Origin: DATEOR01 sp036279015
GTDB taxonomy: Bacteria > Actinomycetota > Thermoleophilia > Gaiellales > Gaiellaceae
Assembly: GCA_036279015.1 (NCBI GenBank)
Contig: DASUJY010000023.1
Location: 19,318 to 83,317 of the forward strand
DNA length: 64,000 nucleotides
Direction: 5' to 3'
Positions 40,847 to 48,029 of the stretch are shown here, in pieces; position 1 is the first letter of the stretch; every line of letters starts with the position of its first letter. Made by a program: the position numbers and the translations under genes. Below the pieces are notes generated by a model. The model worked only from the letters and a program-made list of their open reading frames with translations, had not been told where the DNA came from and did not search any database.

Positions 40847-41591
40847 TCCCGACCGCATGGGCTGGGTGACCGCCCCCCGACGCGCGCTCATGCACTCACG
40901 CTTCGGCCGTCGGCTCTGGTGGCGGACTCGCACGCGAAGCGAGGTCGACTTCTGGGCCGACTGGCTGGCCGGGGCGCCTGGAACCGAGCAGTGGGCGAGC
41001 GACCGCGAGTCGCGTCTCGCTCCGGACACCGAGATCGGGGATCCGCTCCTGCGCGCGGAGCTCGGCCGGATCCCGGACGATGACGTCTCGATCCTCGACG
41101 TCGGCGCGGGCCCGCTCACGACGGTGGGCTACCACTATCCAGGGAAGAGGCTGACGATCGTTCCGGTCGACCCGCTCGCCGACGAGTACGACCGCCTCCT
41201 CCGCGCTGCTGGGCTCGTTCCGCCGATCCGCACGATCCGCGTGGCCGGCGAGGAGCTGCTCGACCACTTCGGCGCGGGCAGGTTCGACATCGCCTATGCG
41301 ACCAACTCGCTCGATCACAGCGCCGATCCGCTCGGCATCATCGGCAACATGGCCGCCGTCGTGCGCCCGGGCGGCACCGTTCTCCTCAGGCACAAACGCA
41401 ACGAGGGCGAGAGCGCCCGCTACGGGGGCCTTCACCAGTGGAACTTCGACGTCGCCGACGACCGCCTGCTCCTCTGGAACAACGCCGAGAAGCTCGACGT
41501 CGGCGCGACGCTCGAGGGCGGCGCGACGACGACGGCGTGGATCGAGGAGAACGAGGCGGTCGCGCGCCTCGTCGTCGGCCCGTCGGCATAG
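40839..41591 (+). CDS. SAM-dependent methyltransferase coupled to the kinase gene
   Basis: A 250-residue class I methyltransferase. The motif I region is SILDVGAGPLTTVGYHYPGK, motif II is TIVPVDPLADEYDRLL, and motif IV falls in FDIAYATNSLDHSADPLGII. It starts inside the end of the kinase gene. The substrate is unknown, but pairing with an APH-like kinase is typical for enzymes that decorate sugars or small molecules. ATG 40839 is the first start after the overlap; ATG 40857 is an alternative. Confidence 0.82.
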   Translation: MGDPDRMGWVTAPRRALMHSRFGRRLWWRTRTRSEVDFWADWLAGAPGTEQWASDRESRLAPDTEIGDPLLRAELGRIPDDDVSILDVGAGPLTTVGYHYPGKRLTIVPVDPLADEYDRLLRAAGLVPPIRTIRVAGEELLDHFGAGRFDIAYATNSLDHSADPLGIIGNMAAVVRPGGTVLLRHKRNEGESARYGGLHQWNFDVADDRLLLWNNAEKLDVGATLEGGATTTAWIEENEAVARLVVGPSA

Positions 41592-41621
41592 TGCGGGGCT
41601 GGCCGCCAGGCTACGAGGCGG

Positions 41622-43001
41622 TCAGCCCACCCGGATGAGCTTCTTGTTGACGAACTCGTCGGCGCCGTACCTGCCGAGCTCGCGCCCCGAGCCCGACCGC
41701 TTCACGCCGCCGAAGGGCAGCTCGGCGCCGTCCGCGGCGACGATGTTCACGTACACCATGCCGGCGTCGATCCGGTTCGCCACCCGCTCGGCCTGCTCCG
41801 GGTCGGTCGTGAAGAGGTAGGAGCCGAGCCCGAAGGGCGTGTCGTTGGCGAGCTTCACCGCCTCGTCCTCGGAGTCGACCCGGTACACGACCGCGACCGG
41901 GCCGAACAGCTCCTCCCGGTAGGCGTCGTTCTCGGGCGTGACGTCGGTCAGCACCATCGGGGAGAAGAAGTTGCCGTCGCGCTCGCCTCCGGCGACCACC
42001 TTGGCACCACCCTTGATCGCCCGGTCGAGCTGATCCTGGAGCCGCTCCGCCGCCGTGCTCGAGGACAGCGGGCCGAGCACGGTGCCCTCGGCCGCCGGAT
42101 CGCCCGGCTTCCACTCTGTCATGGCCGCCGTGAACTTCTCGAGGAACGACTCGTACAGCTCGTCGATCACGACGAACCGCTTGGCGGCGTTGCACGACTG
42201 CCCCGCGTTGTCCATCCGAGCATCGACGGCCGCCTGGACGGTCGCGTCGAGGTCGTCGGTGCTGAGCAGGATGAACGGATCCGACCCGCCCAGCTCGAGC
42301 ACGACCTTCTTCAAGTTCCGGCCGGCGACCTCGGCCACCGCCGCGCCGGCCCGCTCCGAGCCTGTCACCGACACACCCTGCACGCGCGGGTCGGCGATCA
42401 CGCGGGCGATCTGCTCGTTCGTGGCATAGAGGTTGACGTAGGCGCCCTCGGGAAAGCCCGCGTCGAGGTAGATCGCCTGCAGCGCCTCGGCCGTCTCCGG
42501 GCACTGCGGCGCGTGCTTCAGCAGCACCGCGTTACCGATGATCAGGTTCGGGCCGGCGAACCGCGCCACCTGGTAGGTCGGGAAGTTCCACGGCATGATC
42601 CCGAGGATCACGCCCAGCGCGCTGCGGCGGACGATCGCGGAGCCCTCGCCTGCCAGAAGCTCGATCGGCTCGTCCTTCATCAGGTCGGGGCCGTTGTCCG
42701 CGTAGTAGTTGTAGATGTCGACGCAGAAGTCGATCTCGCCGAGCGCCTGCTCGATCGGCTTGCCCATCTCGCGAACGGTGATCTCGCCCAGCTGCTCCCG
42801 CCGCTCGTGGTGCAGCTCACCCACACGGCGCACCAGCTTGGCGCGCTCCTCGACCGAACTGGAGCGCAGCCAGTTGCCGTACGTCTCGGACGCCAGAGCG
42901 ATGGCTGCGTCAAGCTCGTCGTCCGTAAGCGTGGGATACGCCTTGAGCTGCTCTCCCGTCGCGGGGTTGATCACCGCGTAGTCCGTCGTTGTCTGCATCA
43001 T
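41622..43001 (-). CDS. NAD(P)-dependent succinate-semialdehyde-type dehydrogenase
   Basis: A 459-residue aldehyde dehydrogenase. The cofactor site is GIMPWNFPTYQVARFAGPN, the general base Glu236 lies in VVLELGGSDP, and the catalytic Cys270 in DNAGQSCNAAKR. Sequence flavour (MPWNFPTYQ, AGQSCNAAKR) is that of the succinate-semialdehyde group (GabD-like), which completes GABA breakdown, but substrate specificity is inferred. ATG 43001 with GGGAG just upstream is preferred over the longer frame. Stands alone. Confidence 0.9.
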   Translation of the reverse strand: MMQTTTDYAVINPATGEQLKAYPTLTDDELDAAIALASETYGNWLRSSSVEERAKLVRRVGELHHERREQLGEITVREMGKPIEQALGEIDFCVDIYNYYADNGPDLMKDEPIELLAGEGSAIVRRSALGVILGIMPWNFPTYQVARFAGPNLIIGNAVLLKHAPQCPETAEALQAIYLDAGFPEGAYVNLYATNEQIARVIADPRVQGVSVTGSERAGAAVAEVAGRNLKKVVLELGGSDPFILLSTDDLDATVQAAVDARMDNAGQSCNAAKRFVVIDELYESFLEKFTAAMTEWKPGDPAAEGTVLGPLSSSTAAERLQDQLDRAIKGGAKVVAGGERDGNFFSPMVLTDVTPENDAYREELFGPVAVVYRVDSEDEAVKLANDTPFGLGSYLFTTDPEQAERVANRIDAGMVYVNIVAADGAELPFGGVKRSGSGRELGRYGADEFVNKKLIRVG

Positions 43002-43122
43002 TGGTCTCCCTCGCTTCCGCGTCGCCCGGCGCGCCGCAGGTCGCTGGCTTCGGACACTCCTCGTCACGATATCCGAGTCGCGCGCTCTCGCCGATTCGCG
43101 AACGCGTCCCAGAGACTGCGCC

Positions 43123-43506
43123 CTACGCGGGCTCGTGACAGACGGCCTCGATGTTGTTGCCGTCGGGATCCAGCACGTAGCCCCCGTAGTAGTCGGGGTG
43201 GTAGAGGGCTCGCACTCCGGGTGCGCCGTTGTCGGTTCCGCCTGCCTCGATTGCTGCAACGTGGAACGCGTCTACTTGTGCCCGATTCTCAGCCCTCAGC
43301 GCAATGTGAAGACGACCCCGCACAGGCTCCCCTTCCGCCTCGATGAAGAGCGACGGTCTTGCTGCATCAGCCCTGCCGAACCCGGCGGCTGCGCCGGAGA
43401 ACTCCATGAGGAGCGCTATCCCGAGGGGCGCGAGCGCTCTCTCGTAGAACCTCTTGCTTCGCTCGTAGTCGGCGACGGCGAGCCCAACGTGGTCGAGCGT
43501 AATCAT
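43123..43506 (-). CDS. VOC-family protein
   Basis: A 127-residue protein of the vicinal oxygen chelate fold: ITLDHVGLAVADYERSKRFY, LHIALRAENRAQVDAFHVAA and a closing YGGYVLDPDGNNIEAVCHEP. The metal ligands are probably His6, His in LHIAL and Glu of NIEAV. It is distinct from the VOC gene at 13452 in sequence. Substrate unknown. It is the last host gene before the tRNA-Trp element. Confidence 0.88.
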   Translation of the reverse strand: MITLDHVGLAVADYERSKRFYERALAPLGIALLMEFSGAAAGFGRADAARPSLFIEAEGEPVRGRLHIALRAENRAQVDAFHVAAIEAGGTDNGAPGVRALYHPDYYGGYVLDPDGNNIEAVCHEPA

Positions 43507-43582
43507 CGATTCTCCTTCGGCTCGGCCTCGAACCTGGAGTCTAGCGTCGGGTTTACAGGGTCGTCCTTCCAGACTTGAGCTA

Positions 43583-43613
43583 GAGAAAACCCGCTGATTC
43601 CAGCGGGTTTCTC
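43583..43613 (-). terminator. Displaced native terminator of tRNA-Trp
   Basis: GAGAAAACCCGCTG (43583-43596) pairs with CAGCGGGTTTCTC (43601-43613). On the minus strand it follows the duplicated tRNA-Trp 3' end immediately. The intact tRNA at 47571 has its own similar terminator, so this one most likely served the tRNA before the element inserted. Confidence 0.7.
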
Positions 43614-43615
43614 GT

Positions 43616-43659
43616 CAGGGCCGGCAGGACTCGAACCTGCAACCCCCGGTTTTGGAGAC
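43616..43659 (-). repeat. Left attachment site: copy of the tRNA-Trp 3' end
   Basis: These 44 bases are identical to 47571-47614, the 3' part of tRNA-Trp from the anticodon loop to the discriminator base. After 43659 the sequences differ. It is the att site left when the integrated element displaced the original 3' end; the other copy restores the tRNA. Confidence 0.92.
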
Positions 43660-43910
43660 GGGCGGTTTTTCGCTTGGTTATGCGGGTTCGCGCGGGCGCG
43701 CCACAGTCGGCGCCACAGTGAGTAGGTCAACCGGCGGCCGCGGCCGGGTGCCTTCCTTCGCAGAAGCCGGAGCGTGGCGGAGCGAGGAAGAGCTGTTCTT
43801 TGAGTGACGGTGTGATGACTGAGTCCCTGCCGGCCATGATTCATGTGGTGGAAGCACGCACATCCTTTGCGCTCGCGTTCTCGGCGCCGTTCGAGGCAAC
43901 GGACGAGATC

Positions 43911-44384
43911 ATGCGGTTCGAAGCGCTTTACAGGGAGACCTACGGATCGATCTACGCATACGCACGGCGCCGGCTCCCGCTGCGAGCCGACGATATTGTC
44001 GCCGAGACTTTCACGGTCGCCTGGCGCCGCCTCGAGGACGTGCCTGAAGACGCGCTTCCATGGCTGTACGGTGTCGCACGGCGCGTCATCGCGGACAGCC
44101 TTCGCAGTTCGAAGCGTCAGGATGCCGTGGCCGAACGACTCGCGGGCTTGTCCACACGAGAGCCGCCGGGTTCAGAAGAGGGGCACGGCGAGCTTCTAAC
44201 TGCGCTGGCGCGGCTGTCGGAGAAAGATCGCGAGCTCCTCCTTCTCGTCTATTGGGAGGATCTGGAGCCCCGTCGCGCAGCGCGGGCGCTTGGTTGCTCG
44301 CCGGCGACCGTCGCCACGCGACTTTGGCGCGCGCACGGCCGGCTTCGAAAAGAACTCGAGCGGGCGGGAGGAGAAAGACGATGA
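43911..44384 (+). CDS. ECF sigma factor of the tRNA-Trp element
   Basis: A 157-residue ECF sigma factor. Region 2 is RFEALYRETYGSIYAYARRR to DDIVAETFTVAWRR, and region 4 is LARLSEKDRELLLLVYWEDL to ARALGCSPATVATRLWRAHG. ATG 43911 puts region 2 at the start; the frame stays open to ATG 43815. It overlaps the downstream membrane-protein gene in ATGA, the arrangement used for sigma/anti-sigma pairs. It would direct RNA polymerase to promoters not identified here, perhaps of the element itself. Confidence 0.88.
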   Translation: MRFEALYRETYGSIYAYARRRLPLRADDIVAETFTVAWRRLEDVPEDALPWLYGVARRVIADSLRSSKRQDAVAERLAGLSTREPPGSEEGHGELLTALARLSEKDRELLLLVYWEDLEPRRAARALGCSPATVATRLWRAHGRLRKELERAGGERR

Positions 44385-45124
44385 GCCCTGAGCTGGTCCA
44401 GCGCTTGCATGACGCGAATCCGGTTCCCGCGAACGAGCCAGTCCTCCAAGACGAGGCCTTGCTGGCGCGTATCGTTGCGACACCACGTCACGGCAGCGAC
44501 CGATCGAGCGGACGTGCGGGCAGACGTCGGATCCTCGTGGTTCTCGCTGGGGCCCTGATCCTGATCGGCGGGCTGACCGCGGCAGCCTTCACGGTTGCGC
44601 CGCGGTATTTCGGCTCCGACGACGAAGAGCCGACTCCGGCTGCGGTTCTTGCGGAGATTCGGCGACTGGCGAATGAGGATCAGCCTGGGGTTGACCTTAG
44701 GGACATTGACCCGGCTGGGCTCGTCCGCCTGGCCGCCTTCGAGACTGGCGGCGGTCTCGCGACGGTCTGGGCGGCACCGTTACGGGAGGGCTCGGGTTTC
44801 TGCGACGTGAGCACGATCGGCTCCGAGCTCGATGGATGGGCATGCACGGCTAAGCGGGTGAGCACGGCTGTCCCGTGGATGGGCTCGGGAAGCTCCGCGT
44901 GGGGGGACATCCGGGTGATTCTCGGTCAGCTTGAGCCGCCCGCTGTCAGTGTCACTGTGCGCTTTGAGGACGGCACCATTCGCGAAGCGTCGACGCGGGG
45001 GCCCTGGTGGGTGCACGTCATGAGCGGGGACGAGACAGAACCCGGTCACCGCCCGGTCGAACTCACTGCGCTGGCTCAGGACGGATCGATAGTTGCCAAC
45101 CAGCCGATCGACCTATCCCACTAG
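44381..45124 (+). CDS. Membrane partner (possible anti-sigma factor) of the ECF sigma
   Basis: A 247-residue protein. The N-terminal 48 residues are cytoplasmic; one transmembrane helix (RRILVVLAGALILIGGLTAA) follows near residues 49-70; the rest is extracytoplasmic with two cysteines (SGFCDVSTI, DGWACTA). Coupled to the sigma gene by a 4-base overlap. The layout is that of an anti-sigma factor releasing its sigma on an outside signal, but no zinc-binding anti-sigma motif is seen, so this is inferred. The second element's 59510-60259 protein has the same layout. Confidence 0.75.
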   Translation: MSPELVQRLHDANPVPANEPVLQDEALLARIVATPRHGSDRSSGRAGRRRILVVLAGALILIGGLTAAAFTVAPRYFGSDDEEPTPAAVLAEIRRLANEDQPGVDLRDIDPAGLVRLAAFETGGGLATVWAAPLREGSGFCDVSTIGSELDGWACTAKRVSTAVPWMGSGSSAWGDIRVILGQLEPPAVSVTVRFEDGTIREASTRGPWWVHVMSGDETEPGHRPVELTALAQDGSIVANQPIDLSH

Positions 45125-45266
45125 TTAGGCGTCCAGATAGGCGTCGCGGCGGTCCCTGCTTACTAGGACCCGCCCAACGCTCGCGCCTTATGAACATCTC
45201 ACTAGCACCCGGGAGGCAGATGCATCTCGATGCAAATCCGTCTCACGATTCGTGTACGTTGTACGT

Positions 45267-45761
45267 ATGTCGCGCAGCCGGCGCGGTCGTCGCAAGACTC
45301 AGAAGGCACGGAGGCATACGGGACTTTCGGCGCGTGGGATGGACGCTCCGCGAGTCGTTGTCCGCGAAGCGGCCTATGTCGAGCGGCTCGCGTACACACG
45401 CACACAGGCCGCAACTGCGCTCGGGATCAGCCGCTCGACGTTTATCCGCCGTGTTCTGCCCTTCGTCGAGACGATCGAGACGGGCTGGGGGACGAGCCTC
45501 ATCCCGGTCGACGAGGTCGAGCGCTTCCTCCTCGAGCGGAGGCGACAGGCACGAGCAACGCCCGGATCGCCCACGAGATGGGGTCGTAGGACAGGTCTTC
45601 CCAAGGAGATCATCGCTCGGATCCACCGAGAGCGCGCCGACGGGAGAAGTCTCGGGCAGATCGCACGCGGGTTGAGTGCCGACGGCGTACCGACATCGCA
45701 GGGAGGTCGGCAGTGGTGGCCCTCGACCATTCGGGCGGTGCTTGCCGCTCAGCCTCGTTAG
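45267..45761 (+). CDS. HTH protein, possible excision/directionality factor
   Basis: A 164-residue basic protein. Residues 40-85 form an excisionase-like helix-turn-helix (YTRTQAATALGISRSTFIRR). The C-terminal LPKEIIARIHRERADGRSLG, QIARGLSADGVPTSQGGRQW and STIRAVL resemble the 'recombinase' helix pair that follows the catalytic domain of large serine recombinases, yet no serine catalytic domain exists. It likely binds DNA in two places; a role as Xis for the element integrase is inferred. Confidence 0.7.
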   Translation: MSRSRRGRRKTQKARRHTGLSARGMDAPRVVVREAAYVERLAYTRTQAATALGISRSTFIRRVLPFVETIETGWGTSLIPVDEVERFLLERRRQARATPGSPTRWGRRTGLPKEIIARIHRERADGRSLGQIARGLSADGVPTSQGGRQWWPSTIRAVLAAQPR

Positions 45762-45802
45762 ATCAGTCGGCCAGACTGCCGGGAAGCGTGGGCAGCTGAC
45801 TC

Positions 45803-46000
45803 CTAGCGAGGCTGTCGGGGCACGGGGACATCAAGCTGCGCACAGATCGCGCGCACCAGCCCCGGGCCTATCTCGCGGTGGCGAGGCACAGCCGTCGCCC
45901 GAGCGCCGTCGGCGCTTCGCCATTTCGTGTGCTTCCCGCCTTCGGCGACTTTGCGAGCACCGTAGGCGGTCAGGTGTCGCTCGAGACCGCGGCGCTTCAC
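45803..46000 (-). CDS. hicA: HicA-type toxin (mRNA interferase)
   Basis: A 65-residue protein of the HicA family: the dsRNA-binding-like fold with GGKHTKWRSADGARATAVPR, in which the His of KHTKW is the catalytic residue, and HREIGPGLVRAICAQLDVPV. HicA cleaves mRNA and arrests growth unless held by HicB. It overlaps hicB by 4 bases (ATGA), with antitoxin first. In the element it would act as a stabilising module. Confidence 0.92.
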   Translation of the reverse strand: MKRRGLERHLTAYGARKVAEGGKHTKWRSADGARATAVPRHREIGPGLVRAICAQLDVPVPRQPR

Positions 46001-46215
46001 TCGGTGAGCGTGAGCTCGAGCGGCTCGCTGCTGCCGACGTCCGCATCGTCGTCCGGCGCGAGCATGACGCGGAGAGCGTCGATGACGTTCTCACGCGCTT
46101 CCTCGCGCGTTCGGCCCTGACTCATCGCGCCGGGCACCTGGACGACGCGTGCGACGATCCACCCATCCTCGTCGGGATCGTCGTAGGTGATCGTCAGCTG
46201 AAGCGTGTCGCTCAT
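45997..46215 (-). CDS. hicB: HicB-type antitoxin
   Basis: A 72-residue protein with the HicB fold: LQLTITYDDPDEDGWIVARV, VQVPGAMSQGRTREEARENV and IDALRVMLAPDDDADVGS. There is no C-terminal DNA-binding domain, so it is the short form of HicB. ATG 46215 is chosen over an open frame that continues upstream into the integrase. First gene of the hicBA pair, 38 bases after the integrase stop. Confidence 0.9.
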   Translation of the reverse strand: MSDTLQLTITYDDPDEDGWIVARVVQVPGAMSQGRTREEARENVIDALRVMLAPDDDADVGSSEPLELTLTE

Positions 46216-46253
46216 CGAGCACACCGTAGCTTGAGAGTGGGGGCCAAAGCCAG

Positions 46254-47408
46254 TCACGCGGTGGCCGGAGCTCCGGTCACTGCTTCGGCGAGGTAGGCGT
46301 CGAGCCGCTGGGCTGCCTCGCTCTCGTTGCCGGGCATCAGGTGGCCGTAGCGGTCGAGAGTGATGGTCACCGATGAATGGCCCATATACGCGCTCAGGGC
46401 CTTCGCATTGACACCCGCGGCGATCATGAGGGAGGCGAAGGTGTGCCGGCACTCGTGGAGCCCGATCGGCTCGAGGCCCGCGCGAACCCACGCGGCGTTC
46501 GCCCGCTTGCGGACGTTCGACGGCGTGAACGGCTGCGCGTAGCTCGTCCCGAACACGAGGCCGACGTGGCGGCCCGAGCTGAGCTTGTGCTCGACGAGGT
46601 AATCGCGGAGAACGGCCGGAATCGGAACCGTCCGTCGACCAGCGCGACTCTTGGGCCCGACGGCGCCTTCCTTCGCATCCCACGAGCGGTCGACGTGGAT
46701 CACGCCGGCCGCGAGGTCGACGTCTTCCCAGCGGAGAGCGAGCAGCTCGCCGCGGCGCAGGCCGGCGTACATCGCGGTCGCCCAGACGGCCCGATCGCGC
46801 TCGGGTAGAGCAGCGAGGAGCTCGGCGGCCTCCGCCGCCGAAGCGATGCGGTCACGGGCGCCCTCCATCGCCGGAAGCTCGAGCCCCGACGTCGGGTTCA
46901 CGCCGACCTCGCCTCGGGCCACAGCGCGGCGGAAAATCGCTCGCAGGGGCATCAGCGTGTTCCGCACCGTGCTCGGATCGAGCCCGTCGGCGCAGAGGCG
47001 GTCGGCGAAATCCTGCAGATCGACGCGGCGGATCTCCGAGAGACGCACGCCGCCGAGCTCCGGTAGGACGCGCGTCACGAGCGACGTCTCATAGCCGCGG
47101 ATGGCCGAGGGCTTGTACGCGTGCCCGCTTCGGTTGCGGACGGCGCCGCTCTTCACGCCCTCGAGCCACGCCTCCGCCGCCTCCCCGAGCGTCCCCGTCG
47201 AGCCCGCGCGCATCGTCCCTCGCCGCAGCGCGACCTGCGCGTCCGTCCGCCACGCCTTCGCTTCCGCGAGGCTGGCGAACGTCTTGAAGAGCCGCTTGCG
47301 CTCGCGCGCGCTCCAGACGCTCGCCTGGTATGTCGGCCGGCACCGACAGGCACCCCCTGAGCGGGAGGGACAGACCTTCGAATGGCGGACGCGGATCCCG
47401 GCGGTCAC
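46254..47408 (-). CDS. int: Tyrosine integrase of the tRNA-Trp element
   Basis: A 384-residue phage-type integrase. The N-terminal part has the cysteine knot SKVCPSRSGGACRCRP and arm-binding segment SIYE-like VWSARERKRLFKTFAS. A SAM-like core-binding domain follows. The catalytic residues are Arg in YAGLRRGELL, His-x-x-Arg in LHECRHTFASLM, the GHSS histidine and Tyr in DRYGHL. GTG 47408 is used; ATG 47447 is possible. It lies next to the intact tRNA-Trp and would recombine the 44-bp att sites. Confidence 0.95.
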   Translation of the reverse strand: MTAGIRVRHSKVCPSRSGGACRCRPTYQASVWSARERKRLFKTFASLAEAKAWRTDAQVALRRGTMRAGSTGTLGEAAEAWLEGVKSGAVRNRSGHAYKPSAIRGYETSLVTRVLPELGGVRLSEIRRVDLQDFADRLCADGLDPSTVRNTLMPLRAIFRRAVARGEVGVNPTSGLELPAMEGARDRIASAAEAAELLAALPERDRAVWATAMYAGLRRGELLALRWEDVDLAAGVIHVDRSWDAKEGAVGPKSRAGRRTVPIPAVLRDYLVEHKLSSGRHVGLVFGTSYAQPFTPSNVRKRANAAWVRAGLEPIGLHECRHTFASLMIAAGVNAKALSAYMGHSSVTITLDRYGHLMPGNESEAAQRLDAYLAEAVTGAPATA

Positions 47409-47528
47409 GAGGACGACGCTAACGAGGGCATCGGACGGCGGCGCCACAGTCGCGCCACAGTCAGATCCGGATTTGGGCCCCTTTCAGCAGCCGCAAGCCG
47501 TCGGCGCCGGTGTAAGAAAGAAAGTAAG

Positions 47529-47553
47529 AAAACCCGCTATCCATGCGGGTTTT
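47529..47553 (-). terminator. Terminator after tRNA-Trp
   Basis: AAAACCCGC (47529-47537) pairs with GCGGGTTTT (47545-47553) over a 7-base loop. On the minus strand it follows tRNA-Trp by about 18 bases and is followed by a T-rich run, so it is a classical intrinsic terminator. It was brought in or restored with the element's tRNA end. Confidence 0.8.
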
Positions 47554-47570
47554 CGGCTGGCCACGAGGGA

Positions 47571-47643
47571 CAGGGCCGGCAGGACTCGAACCTGCAACCC
47601 CCGGTTTTGGAGACCGGTGCTCTGCCAGTTGAGCTACGGCCCT
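47571..47643 (-). tRNA. tRNA-Trp (anticodon CCA), integration target
   Basis: On the minus strand the 73 bases fold with acceptor AGGGCCG/CGGCCCT, anticodon stem CCGGT/ACCGG and loop CTCCAAA (anticodon CCA), and T-arm GCAGG/CCTGC. The discriminator base is G and CCA is not encoded. Its 3' 44 bases (47571-47614) are the right attachment site of the 4-kb element, duplicated at 43616. Confidence 0.97.
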
Positions 47644-47665
47644 CGGCGAAGCGCATGATACCGGC

Positions 47666-47830
47666 GTGCGACGCCGACCCCTGGGCGCACTCTTCCTGCT
47701 TCTCGCCGCCGGCTTTGCCGCGATCGCGGTTTTCGCGGGCCGGGCGGGTGGGGGCGCCTGGGTGATCGCGGTCGCGGGCGCGGTGCTCGCGCTCTGGATG
47801 GGGGAGCTCGCCTACCGGACTCTCCGCTAG
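47666..47830 (+). CDS. Small two-helix membrane protein
   Basis: A 54-residue protein from GTG 47666 to TAG 47830 with two hydrophobic helices (LGALFLLLAAGFAAIAVFAG and WVIAVAGAVLALWMGELAY) joined by a glycine-rich turn. It begins 22 bases from the 5' end of tRNA-Trp on the other strand. Small actinobacterial membrane proteins of this shape are common and uncharacterised. The helical pattern with no frameshift supports it despite its size. Confidence 0.6.
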   Translation: MRRRPLGALFLLLAAGFAAIAVFAGRAGGGAWVIAVAGAVLALWMGELAYRTLR

Positions 47831-47891
47831 ATGGTTGGCCGGAAAGTGTGGTGCCGGCGGGGGTGTCCGTGACCGAGCATGAGGCCGCGAT

Positions 47892-47928
47892 CGCTCCGCG
47901 CCCGTACCGCGTGTACGGGCGCGGAGCG
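47892..47928. promoter_or_regulatory. 16-bp perfect hairpin upstream of the WhiG/FliA-type sigma gene
   Basis: CGCTCCGCGCCCGTAC (47892-47907) and GTACGGGCGCGGAGCG (47913-47928) are perfect complements around a 5-base loop. It lies 101 bases before the sigma gene and 61 bases after the small membrane-protein stop. With no T run it could be a terminator for the upstream gene, or a structured leader controlling the sigma. Nothing else is recognisable in 47831-48029. Confidence 0.6.
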
Positions 47929-48029
47929 AGCACGGTCTCAGGCGATGCGTCATGGGCGCCCTCCGGCGGTGCCACGGTTTCCGGGCAATTTCCGGTCAAG
48001 CATCTAGGAGCCTTATCCTCTCGGGAGCG

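Larger units (their letters stand above)
43616..47614. mobile_element. 4-kb integrative element in tRNA-Trp
   Basis: Bounded by 44-bp perfect direct repeats, with a tyrosine integrase at the tRNA-proximal end pointing inward. It carries an ECF sigma factor with a membrane partner, an HTH protein that may serve as directionality factor, and a HicBA toxin-antitoxin pair that would stabilise it. No relaxase, phage structural or replication gene is present, so it probably moves as a satellite of another element or phage, or only excises. The boundaries are seen directly; mobility is inferred. Confidence 0.9.

Noticed and set aside
43616..43659. A second functional tRNA-Trp gene
   Set aside because: Only the 3' 44 bases match; after the anticodon loop the sequence diverges and no cloverleaf can form. 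It is an attachment-site copy.
47831..48029. A known riboswitch class ahead of the sigma gene
   Set aside because: I compared it with the c-di-GMP and c-di-AMP (ydaO) consensus features I know, and none fits beyond the presence of a strong stem.
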